Source: DAOTVS01 sp034436375
GTDB lineage: Bacteria; Chloroflexota; Anaerolineae; SpSt-313
Direction: 5' to 3'
Assembly (NCBI GenBank): GCA_034436375.1
Contig: DAOTVS010000194.1
Coordinates: 1 to 34,842 of the forward strand
DNA length: 34,842 nt
The position numbers and the translations under genes were made by a program. The notes beneath the pieces were generated by a model, which had not been told where the DNA came from, did no database searches, and saw nothing but the letters and a program-made list of their open reading frames with translations. Every line of letters begins with the position of its first letter. Position 1 is the first letter of the stretch. Shown in pieces: positions 17,292 to 25,182 of this stretch.

Positions 17292-18371
17292 GTGCTCAAA
17301 TTCGTGTCGGCCTACCTGGCCCTGGGCTACTTGGGCTTTGCTACCCTGGTCATCATCGGCCTCCTGCAGTCGCTGGCGGCCTGGCGAGAGATCAGGGGGC
17401 TGGCTTGGCTCAACTATGAGCAGTCGCCCGCCTGGCGACGCGCTCTGGGGCCGGGCATTATCGTCGTCGCCTATGGGGTGTTCTTCGGCACCTGGCGCGA
17501 TCTCATCACGCCTGGACCGGCGGGCGCCGAGCTTATGGTGCTTTTTATCGGCAGCGTTGCGCTGGCGCTCGCCATCACGCTGGTTGGGGCAGCAATCCTG
17601 CACCCCTACCATCCGCCGACCGACCAGGCCCACCTGCCGGTTGGTGTGACAGCGCGCCCGGTCATCCTGGAACAGGGGCAACGAGGCCTGCTCCTGTTCC
17701 AGGGCGACGGCCAGACGCTGCCCCCACCGGGCCCCGCTGTTTGCTTGTTAACGGACCCGTCACTGCCGGCGTCAGCGCTTTACCCTTTGGCGGGGGAACT
17801 GGCCCGGCGGGGGATGGTCGTGTTGCGCCCCAATTGGGGGTCCGATCGGCAGCGCTATCCCGATGCCCTCAGCCTGGCGCCGCTAGCCATGAATGAGCTC
17901 GGCCGGCAACCCTTTGTGGACGCTGATCGCCTGGCCCTCGTGGGTGTGGGCCTGGGCGGCGACCTGGCCCTGCGCGCCGCCGCCGGCGACCATCAGGTCT
18001 GCGCCGTAGTTGCCCTGGCGCCCCTGTTGGACGAGCAGTGCGCGTGCGCCAACCTCGGCCTCTTGTGCGAGATGACCTATCCACAAGCCCTGCACTGGGG
18101 GTTGGGCGGCCGCCGCCGTCAGTTGGTGCGCCAGCTGGACGCCCTCGCTACCCTGGGGCAGCTGGCGCCGCGTCCCGCCCTGGTGCTTTACGGCAGCCGG
18201 GATCCCGTGGCATCGCAAGCGGCTGTCCGCGCGCGCCTGGCCGCCGCTGGCGCTCACGTGGAGGTCAAGCTTGTGGAGGGCGAAGGCCACCTTTCGTTGC
18301 CCATGAGCCCACAGGCAGCCGAAATTACCGCGACCTGGCTGCTACAACATCTTCGTGGAGCAAGCTCATGA
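17292..18371 (+). CDS. Membrane-anchored alpha/beta-hydrolase-like protein lacking the nucleophile serine
   Basis: The 359-aa protein has three predicted membrane helices (about 4-27, 50-70, 79-103) followed by an alpha/beta-hydrolase domain (from about 130). The nucleophile elbow that should read GxSxG is G218-V-G220-L-G222, so the Ser is Gly. The acid Asp304 (GSRDP) and catalytic His333 (GEGHLSL) are in place. It is therefore probably not a normal esterase or peptidase; a binding or scaffolding role is possible. The GTG start at 17292 follows the repeat element. Its stop overlaps the PAP2 start (ATGA), so the pair is translationally coupled. It lies between acsC and acsV, but I know of no pathway role. 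True substrate unknown. Confidence 0.75.
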   Translation: MLKFVSAYLALGYLGFATLVIIGLLQSLAAWREIRGLAWLNYEQSPAWRRALGPGIIVVAYGVFFGTWRDLITPGPAGAELMVLFIGSVALALAITLVGAAILHPYHPPTDQAHLPVGVTARPVILEQGQRGLLLFQGDGQTLPPPGPAVCLLTDPSLPASALYPLAGELARRGMVVLRPNWGSDRQRYPDALSLAPLAMNELGRQPFVDADRLALVGVGLGGDLALRAAAGDHQVCAVVALAPLLDEQCACANLGLLCEMTYPQALHWGLGGRRRQLVRQLDALATLGQLAPRPALVLYGSRDPVASQAAVRARLAAAGAHVEVKLVEGEGHLSLPMSPQAAEITATWLLQHLRGASS

Positions 18372-18949
18372 ATCCAGATTGGGCCCTGTTCCAGGCCCTC
18401 AACAGCCTGGCCGGGCGCTGGCCCGCCTTTGACTGGATTATCCGCTTTCTGATGAACGACTATGCCATGACCACGGCCCTCTCGGCCCTGCTCGTGGCTC
18501 TCTGGTTCCGTGGGCGCACACCCGAAGAGCGCGCCGATGACCAGGCCGCCGTCGTGCACACCATCGTCGCCCTGCTCGTCGCTTCGGCCATCGTCAAGGG
18601 GATGAACCTGATGTTCTTCCGTCTGCGCCCGTTTACCGCACACGACGGGGTCCATCTCCTGTTTTACCACCCGTCCGATTCATCGTTTCCTTCCAACTCT
18701 GTGACGGTCGCCTTTTGCTTTGCCTTGGGCGTGTTGCAGCGCAGCCGTGGGCTGGGCATCGCCGGCATCGTGTTCGGTTCATTGCTGGCCCTATCGCGGG
18801 TCATTGGCGGCGTGCACTACCCGCTGGATGTACTGGGCGGTGCCCTGTTAGCGGCAGCCACCGTCCTGCTTGTACGGCGTTATCGCCGTTGGCTCAACCC
18901 GCTGGTACGAGGCATGCGTCGCGTTGCATCGTGGGTACTACTCGCGTAA
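18368..18949 (+). CDS. PAP2-family phosphatase, BcrC/undecaprenyl-pyrophosphatase-like
   Basis: This 193-aa membrane protein belongs to the PAP2 phosphatases; the order RLRPF, then DSSFPSNS, then SRVIGGVHYPLD resembles the BcrC group that dephosphorylates undecaprenyl pyrophosphate for cell-wall lipid recycling. About five membrane helices are predicted. Motif 1 keeps Arg-Pro, and motif 3 (SRx5Hx3D) is intact with the nucleophile His. Motif 2, normally PSxH, reads PSNS, so the proton-donor His is lost; activity may be altered. The ATG at 18368 overlaps the stop of the upstream hydrolase-like gene. The stop TAA is within the first unit of a heptamer repeat array. Confidence 0.82.
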   Translation: MNPDWALFQALNSLAGRWPAFDWIIRFLMNDYAMTTALSALLVALWFRGRTPEERADDQAAVVHTIVALLVASAIVKGMNLMFFRLRPFTAHDGVHLLFYHPSDSSFPSNSVTVAFCFALGVLQRSRGLGIAGIVFGSLLALSRVIGGVHYPLDVLGGALLAAATVLLVRRYRRWLNPLVRGMRRVASWVLLA

Positions 18950-19125
18950 TCCGAAATTCGTAATCCGTAAAGCTGCCACGGAACGTAATAAGTAAACCGT
19001 CATAAGTAAGATCGCCATTTCGGCATGCCCGATGCTTCGCGGCAGTCTCGCTAGAGCAAACGCACGAATGGCAGGATACGCTCCGCAATGGCGACCTTAC
19101 GGATTGCGGATTACGCATTACGGAT
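18946..19125. repeat. Heptamer inverted-repeat element between the PAP2 gene and acsV
   Basis: The left side is tandem 7-mers: GTAATCC at 18946 and 18960, GTAAAGC at 18967, then GTAATAA (18985), GTAAACC (18992), GTCATAA (18999) and GTAAGAT (19006). The right side is TTACGGA-like units at 19097, 19104, 19111 and 19118. GTAAGATCGCCATT (19006-19019) pairs with AATGGCGACCTTAC (19087-19100) at 13 of 14 positions. The PAP2 stop codon is inside the first unit. Confidence 0.72.
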
Positions 19126-19147
19126 TAGCCTGGGAATCGAGGACCGC

Positions 19148-21184
19148 GTGTACCGGATCACCTTTGCGCCGAGCAACCAAAGCATCGAGGTCCCTGTAGG
19201 CAGCCTCCTCTCTGAGGCCATCGCCCGGGCGGGGCTGCGCATCAACCTGCCTTGCGGCGGCCAGGGGCGCTGCGGCCGCTGCCTGGCGATCGTGCGCCAG
19301 GGCTCCGTGCGCCGCCGCTCCGAACTGCGCCTCAGCCAGGAGCAAATCGCCCAGGGCTACGTCCTCGCCTGCCAGACGGTCATCGAGAGCGATCTCGTCG
19401 TCGAGATCCCCTCGCAGGAGATTATCTCTCATACAGCGGCATCGTCGCGCAGCGAAAAGGCAGCGGCCGACCTGCACATCCCCGCCGATGCCGGCGCCTG
19501 GCAACGAGAGCCTTGGGTGGCCATCCACTCGCTCCAGATCGATCCGCCTTCCCTGGCCGACAACACCAACGACTGGGACCGCCTCCTGCGGGCACTACAA
19601 CAGGAGCGTAATATCCAGCGCATCGATGCTGGCCTGGGCGTCGTACAGACCCTGGCGCCCGCTCTACGCGCCGCCGAATGGCGCCCCGAGGTGGTGTTGG
19701 AGCTCGCTACACCGCAGGATTTGGCTGGCACACCAATGTTGGCCGACGTGCAGGCCCTGGCACAGAGCCTGCAGAGCGCCGATTGGCACCCCGATACCGC
19801 TTTGGAGCAGCATGCCGGCCGGCCGGCCATCGGCGCTCCCCCGCGCCTGGTACAGATCCGCCCCTCGGGCGACCGCCGCCTGCTCGGCGCCGCCATCGAT
19901 ATCGGCACGACTTCCAATGTCATCTACCTGGTCGACATGGAGGATGGTCGCCCGCTGGATATGGCATCCACCTACAATGGCCAGATCGCCTGCGGCGAGG
20001 ATGTCATCTCGCGCATCCTCTATGCTCGCCGCGAGGGCGGCCTGCGCCACCTGCAGGAACTGGTCATTGATACACTCAATGGCCTGCTCGACATGCTTTG
20101 TGCCCGCAATCAGGTTGCCTGCGACCACATCGTGCGCCTGACCGTGGCCGGAAATCCGACCATGATCCACCTCTTCCTGGGGATAGACCCGCAGTTTATC
20201 CGCCTGGAGCCCTATATCCCGGCGGTCAACCATCCCCTGCCGGTCCGCGCCGCCGAGCTTGGTCTCCATGCGCACCCCGAGGCCACCGTCGATTGCCTGC
20301 CGGGCGTTGGCGCCTATGTGGGCGCCGATATCACGGCAGGCGTCCTCAGCTCCGATCTCTACCGCACCGACAAGCTGAGCCTTTTCATTGACGTCGGCAC
20401 CAACGGAGAGATCGTCCTCGGCAATGCTGACTGGCTCATCTCATGCGCCTGTTCGGCTGGACCCGCTTTCGAAGGGGCAGGGGTGCAATCGGGCATGCGC
20501 GCCATCCCCGGGGCCATCGACGAAGTTTGGATCGACCCCCACACCGCCGAGCCCACCTGCCGCACCATCGGCGACCTCGCCCCGCGCGGCATCTGCGGCT
20601 CCGGCATGATCTCACTGCTGGCGGAAATGCTCGTCACCGGTGTCATCGACAAGGCCGGCCGCCTGAATCGCAAGCTGGCGACCTCCCGCGTGAGGCTGGG
20701 TGAGCATGGCCCCGAATACGTCCTGGCAGCAGCAGACCCTGCCGCGGGCATCCCCGCGGATGTGGTCATCACCGAGGTCGACATCTCGAACCTTATCCGC
20801 GCCAAGGCAGCCATTTATGCCGGCTTTTCGGTGCTCACGCGCAGTGTGGGGGTGCGGCTGGCCGATGTGGAGCAAATCCTCATCGGCGGCGCCTTTGGCC
20901 GCTACATCAACGTGGAAAAGGCGATCACCATCGGCCTCCTGCCCGACATGCCCTGGGAACAGTTCCGCTACCTGGGCAACACCTCCGTGCAGGGGGCCTA
21001 TCAGGCGCTGCTGTCTCGGCGCCTTCGCCACGAAATCACCGAGATTGCCCGCCGTATGACCTACCTGGAGCTCTCAGCCGACAACAGCTTTATGGACGAG
21101 TTCACCTCGGCCCTCTTCCTGCCTCACACCGACGAGAGCGCCTTCCCATCTGTGCAGCGCCTGCTGGAAAGAGGCAAGTCATGA
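19148..21184 (+). CDS. acsV: Corrinoid protein reductive activator (AcsV/RACo, 2Fe-2S ferredoxin-ASKHA ATPase)
   Basis: AcsV uses ATP to drive an electron onto oxidised Co(II) of the corrinoid protein, rescuing it for methyl transfer. From the GTG at 19148 it is 678 aa. The N-terminal [2Fe-2S] domain has Cys36-x5-Cys42-x2-Cys45-x29-Cys75 (PCGGQGRCGRC). The C-terminal two thirds is the ASKHA/DUF4445 ATPase, with AAIDIGTTSN, LSLFIDVGTNGE, and the late GGAFGRYINVEKA. I chose GTG 19148 because GAGGA lies 4 nt upstream and the protein then begins MYRITFAP like relatives. An ATG at 19088 is in frame but would translate repeat DNA into 20 extra residues. The stop overlaps the cooC start. Confidence 0.92.
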   Translation: MYRITFAPSNQSIEVPVGSLLSEAIARAGLRINLPCGGQGRCGRCLAIVRQGSVRRRSELRLSQEQIAQGYVLACQTVIESDLVVEIPSQEIISHTAASSRSEKAAADLHIPADAGAWQREPWVAIHSLQIDPPSLADNTNDWDRLLRALQQERNIQRIDAGLGVVQTLAPALRAAEWRPEVVLELATPQDLAGTPMLADVQALAQSLQSADWHPDTALEQHAGRPAIGAPPRLVQIRPSGDRRLLGAAIDIGTTSNVIYLVDMEDGRPLDMASTYNGQIACGEDVISRILYARREGGLRHLQELVIDTLNGLLDMLCARNQVACDHIVRLTVAGNPTMIHLFLGIDPQFIRLEPYIPAVNHPLPVRAAELGLHAHPEATVDCLPGVGAYVGADITAGVLSSDLYRTDKLSLFIDVGTNGEIVLGNADWLISCACSAGPAFEGAGVQSGMRAIPGAIDEVWIDPHTAEPTCRTIGDLAPRGICGSGMISLLAEMLVTGVIDKAGRLNRKLATSRVRLGEHGPEYVLAAADPAAGIPADVVITEVDISNLIRAKAAIYAGFSVLTRSVGVRLADVEQILIGGAFGRYINVEKAITIGLLPDMPWEQFRYLGNTSVQGAYQALLSRRLRHEITEIARRMTYLELSADNSFMDEFTSALFLPHTDESAFPSVQRLLERGKS

Positions 21185-21942
21185 CTATCACCATCGCTGT
21201 CGCTGGCAAAGGGGGCACCGGCAAGACAACCTTTGCCGCCCTCACCATCAAGTACTTGCTGGCACAGGGCCGCACGCCGGTGCTGGCCATCGACGGTGAT
21301 CCCTCCTCTAACCTCAACCTGGCCCTGGGATTGCCTCTCGAGGCAACCATCGGCCGCATCCGCGAGGATGCGCGCGACCAGGTCGCTACGGGGCGTTTCC
21401 CGGCCGGCGTATCCAAACCCGAGCATTTCGCGCGCGAGGTGGAGGCTTGCCTGGTCGAGAGCGACGGCGTAGACCTGCTGGCGATGGGCCGGCCCGAAGG
21501 CCCCACCTGTTACTGCGCTGCCAACAACATGCTGCGCGCCGCCATCGACCGCATCGGCAACGGGTACCCCTATGTCGTCATCGATAACGAAGCGGGCATG
21601 GAGCATATCAGCCGGCAGACCACGCGAAATGTGGACCATCTCTTCATCGTCACCGATCCGACCCAGCGTGGCCTGGGCGCCGCGCGCCACATTGTCGAGT
21701 TGATCCAGGAGCTGGGCACCCGTATCGTCCACAGCTACCTGGTCGTCAACCGTGTCCAAGCTGAGCTGCCCGCCAGCCTGGTCGAGGCCATCACTGCCCT
21801 GGGCGTCTCCCTCGCCGGTGCCGTGCCAGCCGATCCGGAGGTGGCCGCTTTTGATCTGATCGGCCGGCCGCTGATCGAGCTCGGCGAGGAGAGCGCCGTC
21901 TATCGGGCCGTCGCCAGCATATTGCGACAGACTATCGGTTGA
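21181..21942 (+). CDS. cooC: CO dehydrogenase nickel-insertion ATPase CooC
   Basis: CooC is a MinD-type ATPase that matures the nickel site of CODH (or, as AcsF, of ACS). The 253-aa protein has the deviant Walker A loop GKGGTGKTT at residues 9-17, the second glycine-rich switch region DGDPSSNLN, and the metal-binding pair Cys110-x-Cys112 (PTCYCAANN) that forms the dimer nickel site in family members. The ATG overlaps the acsV stop (ATGA), so it is coupled to the activator gene. It is the only dedicated nickel-insertion gene seen in the window apart from the possible HMA-like protein. Confidence 0.94.
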   Translation: MTITIAVAGKGGTGKTTFAALTIKYLLAQGRTPVLAIDGDPSSNLNLALGLPLEATIGRIREDARDQVATGRFPAGVSKPEHFAREVEACLVESDGVDLLAMGRPEGPTCYCAANNMLRAAIDRIGNGYPYVVIDNEAGMEHISRQTTRNVDHLFIVTDPTQRGLGAARHIVELIQELGTRIVHSYLVVNRVQAELPASLVEAITALGVSLAGAVPADPEVAAFDLIGRPLIELGEESAVYRAVASILRQTIG

Positions 21943-21977
21943 TCCGTGATGCGTGTTCGTAAAAGGAGGCAGCCGCT

Positions 21978-22898
21978 ATGTACATCATTGGCGAGAATAT
22001 CCACATTATTGCCCCTCGCGTGAAACAAGCCATCACCGACCGCGACACCGGGGCTATCCAGCAGATGGCGCTGGCCCAGGTGAGAGGGGGAGCCTCGGCC
22101 ATTGACCTCAACATCGGCCCTCAGCGCAAGGCCGGCGTTGAGGTCATGGAGTGGATCGTTGATGCCGTGCAGGCCGTGACTGACGTGCCCCTCTCGCTCG
22201 ATACCACCAATCTGGCAGCGATCGAGGCCGGGCTCAAGCGCTGCCGCAAGCCGGCCTTTATCAACTCGACTTCAGCCGAGGAAGAACGCCTGGCCACGGT
22301 GCCGCCCATCGCTGCCCAATACGGCGCCCGCCTGATCGCGCTTACCATGGCCAAGGAGGGCATCCCCGTCGCCGCCGAAGAGCGCGTGGCCATCGCTATG
22401 GAGCATCTCATCCCGCGCGCGCTGGAGGCCGGCGTGCCCATCGAGAACCTCTATATCGACCCCCTCGTGTTGACCGTCGCAGGGACGCAAGCCTATGTGC
22501 CCAACGCCGTCGAGGCCATCCGCATGTTCAAGCAGCTCATGGACCCGCCCCCCATGACTGTGGTGGGCCTGAGCAACGTTTCCAACAGCGTCCCGGCGGA
22601 GAACCGCAGCCTCATCAACCGTACCTATCTGGTCATGCTCATGGCCGCCGGGCTTGATGCCGCCATCGCAGACCCGCTGGATGCGGCACAGAATGAGGTC
22701 ATCCGCATCATCGAGACGCGCGACGACTCGACCCCTGTCGGCCGCCTGCTGCTGCACCTCTACGACAGCACCGCCGCCATGGAGGAGTTTGACCCCTCCG
22801 TCGTAGATATGAGCGATCCCGAGCAGGTCGCCATCTACAAGACCATCCGCATCCTCAAGAACGAGACGATCTACGCGCACTCGTATCTGAGAACGTAG
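21978..22898 (+). CDS. acsE: Methyltetrahydrofolate:corrinoid iron-sulfur protein methyltransferase
   Basis: AcsE moves the methyl group from CH3-THF to cobalt of AcsCD. At 306 aa it is a pterin-binding TIM barrel, slightly longer than the 262-aa Moorella protein. Family landmarks are the start MYIIGENIHI, ASAIDLNIGP (pterin-binding Asp/Asn), VPLSLDTTNLAAIEAGL, KPAFINSTSAEEER, NLYIDPLVLTV, and VGLSNVSNSVP followed by NRTYLVMLMAAGLDAAI. AAAAGGAGG precedes the ATG. It closes the acs cluster, and its TAG stop is the first unit of another heptamer repeat. The C-terminal roughly 40 residues look like an added helical tail. Confidence 0.94.
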   Translation: MYIIGENIHIIAPRVKQAITDRDTGAIQQMALAQVRGGASAIDLNIGPQRKAGVEVMEWIVDAVQAVTDVPLSLDTTNLAAIEAGLKRCRKPAFINSTSAEEERLATVPPIAAQYGARLIALTMAKEGIPVAAEERVAIAMEHLIPRALEAGVPIENLYIDPLVLTVAGTQAYVPNAVEAIRMFKQLMDPPPMTVVGLSNVSNSVPAENRSLINRTYLVMLMAAGLDAAIADPLDAAQNEVIRIIETRDDSTPVGRLLLHLYDSTAAMEEFDPSVVDMSDPEQVAIYKTIRILKNETIYAHSYLRT

Positions 22899-23032
22899 AG
22901 TGTAACGAGTAAACCGTAATAAGTAAGGTTGCCATGGCGGAGCATCTTCTGCCTCTCAAGATGCTTGCCCTGGCAGACCAGGGCAAAGCACCAGGTGCGT
23001 TGCAGCAGCGGCCTTACTTATTACGGTTTACT
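22895..23032. repeat. Heptamer inverted-repeat element at the acsE stop codon
   Basis: Five 7-nt units starting GTA run in phase from 22895 (GTAGAGT), 22902 (GTAACGA), 22909 (GTAAACC), 22916 (GTAATAA) and 22923 (GTAAGGT). Bases 22908-22928 are the exact reverse complement of 23012-23032, a 21-bp perfect stem. The core carries GCATCTT/AAGATGC and TTGCCCTGG/CCAGGGCAA hairpins. Related degenerate units continue to about 23076. The acsE stop TAG is bases 2-4 of the first unit. Confidence 0.8.
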
Positions 23033-23091
23033 TATTAGGCCTCATAGCGGCCTTACCGCATCGCGCATTACGGGATATTGGAGGACAAACC

Positions 23092-24117
23092 ATGACAACG
23101 CAGTCATCATCGCAAGCGCCTACCGGCATCGGCGTCATCGGCCTGGGCATGATGGGGCGGGCGCTGGCCCGCGTCTGCACCCAATTGCCGGAAGCCCGCA
23201 TCGTGGGCATGGCTGACGTCGCTCACAAGGCGGGCCGGGTGACGGCCGAGGGCTTTGGCGCACCCTACTACCCTGATGCCGGCGAACTGTGTGCGCGGCC
23301 TGAGGTCGATGCGGTCATCGTGGCCACGCCTGAGGACGCCCACGTAGCACCCTGCCTGGCGGCCATCGAGCACGGTAAGGCCGTCTTGGTTGAAAAGCCC
23401 CTTGCCGCCACGGTGGCCGATGCCCAGGTGATTGCCTCTGCCGCCGCGGCCCGTGGGGTGCCGCTCTTGGTTGGGCATGTGCTGCGCTTTACCCTGCCGT
23501 ATATCCTGGCCAGGCAAGCGATCGATGAAGGGCGCCTGGGGGCAGTGCAGGCCATTCAGACTCGGCGCCTCAACGGCAGGAACGCTCAGGAGCGCCTCAA
23601 GGGCCGCTGCCCGCTTTCCCTCTTCCTGGGCGTACACGACTATGACGTGGCGCGCTGGCTGGCAGGCAGCGAGCCAGCGCGCGTCTATGCCGAGGCGCAA
23701 TACGGCGTCTTGCGCGGCTTGGGCTATGACATCGAAGACACCAACTGGGCACTGATCACCTTCCGCAATGGGGTGCTGGCGGCCTGTGAAACAGGCTGGA
23801 TCCTGCCCCCGGGGCACCCGCGGGGCTTTGACGGTGGCCTCTGGATCCAGGGCTCGGCGGGCCGACTCGATATCGACCTGCGGCACCAGGGCCTCATGCT
23901 GAGCACGGATGCCGGGACTACCTTCCCCGATGGCCTGTTCATGCCGGAGATCGGGGGTGAGATCACCGGTGGTTTTGTGGCCGAAGTGCGCCACTTCCTG
24001 GCCTGCATCCGGCAGGGGCTCACCCCCTGCATCACCGCCGCCGACGCCATCGCCGCCGTGCGCATCGCCGAGGCGGTGACCCAATCGGCCCGCACACACC
24101 GGCCGGTGGAGCTGTAG
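23092..24117 (+). CDS. Gfo/Idh/MocA-family NAD(P)-dependent oxidoreductase
   Basis: The 341-aa protein has the Rossmann motif GVIGLGMMGRALARV at residues 13-27, the VDAVIVATPEDAHV strand-turn, and the EKP motif (VLVEKPLAATV) with the conserved Lys that binds cofactor and substrate. The C-terminal alpha/beta domain carries GVHDYDVARWL, with the catalytic-type His of this family. Members oxidise sugars, inositols or related polyols; the substrate cannot be told from the sequence. GGAGG precedes the ATG. The gene ends 6 nt before the UroD-family gene, so the two are likely cotranscribed. Its link to the acs cluster is only by position. Confidence 0.9.
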   Translation: MTTQSSSQAPTGIGVIGLGMMGRALARVCTQLPEARIVGMADVAHKAGRVTAEGFGAPYYPDAGELCARPEVDAVIVATPEDAHVAPCLAAIEHGKAVLVEKPLAATVADAQVIASAAAARGVPLLVGHVLRFTLPYILARQAIDEGRLGAVQAIQTRRLNGRNAQERLKGRCPLSLFLGVHDYDVARWLAGSEPARVYAEAQYGVLRGLGYDIEDTNWALITFRNGVLAACETGWILPPGHPRGFDGGLWIQGSAGRLDIDLRHQGLMLSTDAGTTFPDGLFMPEIGGEITGGFVAEVRHFLACIRQGLTPCITAADAIAAVRIAEAVTQSARTHRPVEL

Positions 24118-24123
24118 GGCACT

Positions 24124-25050
24124 ATGAACAAGATCGAGCGTGTGCTCGCGGCCCTCGCCGGCCGGCCGGCAGACCGGGTGCCAGCGAGTTTCTGGTTCCA
24201 TTTCCCGGCGACGGAGCGGGCGGGGCATGAAATGGCCCAGGCGCACTTGCGCTACTACCGCGCCGCGGACCCCGATTTCCTCAAGGTCATGAACGACAAT
24301 GGCCACACGCTCACCGGCGTCGAAGCCCTGCGCTCACCGGCGGACTGGCGCCACATCCGCCCGGCACCGCTTTCTTCCAGGCCTTTCCAGGACCAGCTGG
24401 CTGGACTGCGCGAGCTTGTCGATGCCCTGGCGGGTGAGGTCCTCCTGACCACAACGATCTTCAACCCCTTTGCCACGGGCAATGATATCTCGGGCCGCAT
24501 GACGACTGAACACCTCAAGCAGGACCCGGAAGCCGTAAGCCAGGGGTTGGCGGCCATCGCCGAGAGCCTGGCAAAGTTCGCCCGCGCCTGCATCGAAGCG
24601 GGCGCCGCTGGCATCTACTTTTCCGCCCAGGGCGGCGAGCGCGACCGTTTCACCCCGGAGCAGTTCGAGCGCTACATCAAGCCCCACGACCTGACCATAC
24701 TCCGGGCGGCAGAGGAGGCGGGCGCTCGCTTCAACCTGCTCCACATCTGCGGCCCCTCTATCCGCCTGGAAAGCTACGCCGATTACCCCGCTCACGCCGT
24801 CAACTGGGCGCCGCAACTGGGCAACCTCTCCCTCCGTGCCGGGCGGGAGCTCTTCCGGCGCACCATCGTCGGCGGCGTGGATCAGCGCGGCCCCATCGTG
24901 GCCGGCTCCCCCGATGAGATCCGCGCTGAGGTCCGCCGGGCCATCGACGAGATGGGCACGACCGGCTTTATCGTCGGGGCCGGCTGCACCGTGCCCTCAG
25001 ATATTCCAATCCGCAACCTGGTGATCGCGCGCGAGGCGGCCGGGGCGTGA
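24124..25050 (+). CDS. Uroporphyrinogen decarboxylase-family methyltransferase-like protein
   Basis: This 308-aa TIM-barrel protein belongs to the UroD superfamily, which also holds cobamide methyltransferases such as MtaA/MtbA and demethylases of methoxylated aromatics. The zinc signature of the methyltransferase branch is present: His207-x-Cys209 in LLHICG and Cys288 in GAGCTVP. Canonical HemE decarboxylases lack this Zn set, so methyl transfer is the better guess. No free-standing corrinoid carrier protein lies beside it. It starts 6 nt after the Gfo/Idh gene. Feeding methyl groups to the nearby pathway is possible but unproven. Confidence 0.85.
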   Translation: MNKIERVLAALAGRPADRVPASFWFHFPATERAGHEMAQAHLRYYRAADPDFLKVMNDNGHTLTGVEALRSPADWRHIRPAPLSSRPFQDQLAGLRELVDALAGEVLLTTTIFNPFATGNDISGRMTTEHLKQDPEAVSQGLAAIAESLAKFARACIEAGAAGIYFSAQGGERDRFTPEQFERYIKPHDLTILRAAEEAGARFNLLHICGPSIRLESYADYPAHAVNWAPQLGNLSLRAGRELFRRTIVGGVDQRGPIVAGSPDEIRAEVRRAIDEMGTTGFIVGAGCTVPSDIPIRNLVIAREAAGA

Positions 25051-25053
25051 CGC

Positions 25054-25167
25054 GTGATTGATCTCATACAGGTGCAACCCGCGCCAGCCATTTGGTTTGC
25101 GGTCGAGGGCTATACCGTGTTGCGCGTGCGCGCCGGTCGCCCGGCACCAGCAGTTGCGATGGAATAG
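25054..25167 (+). CDS. Possible 37-aa small protein
   Basis: A GTG three bases after the upstream stop opens a 37-codon frame ending in TAG at 25167 (start MIDLIQVQPAPAIW, end PAPAVAME). It fills most of the gap between the UroD-family gene and the peptidase gene. There is no clear Shine-Dalgarno sequence, and I recognise no family. It may be a gene remnant or chance. Confidence 0.25.
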   Translation: MIDLIQVQPAPAIWFAVEGYTVLRVRAGRPAPAVAME

Positions 25168-25182
25168 GAGACTCTCAGACTG

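Noticed and set aside
23092..24117. Gfo/Idh protein considered as a substitute methylene-THF reductase
   Set aside because: It has the normal Gfo/Idh/MocA Rossmann and EKP motifs and no folate-binding features; nothing beyond position supports such a role.
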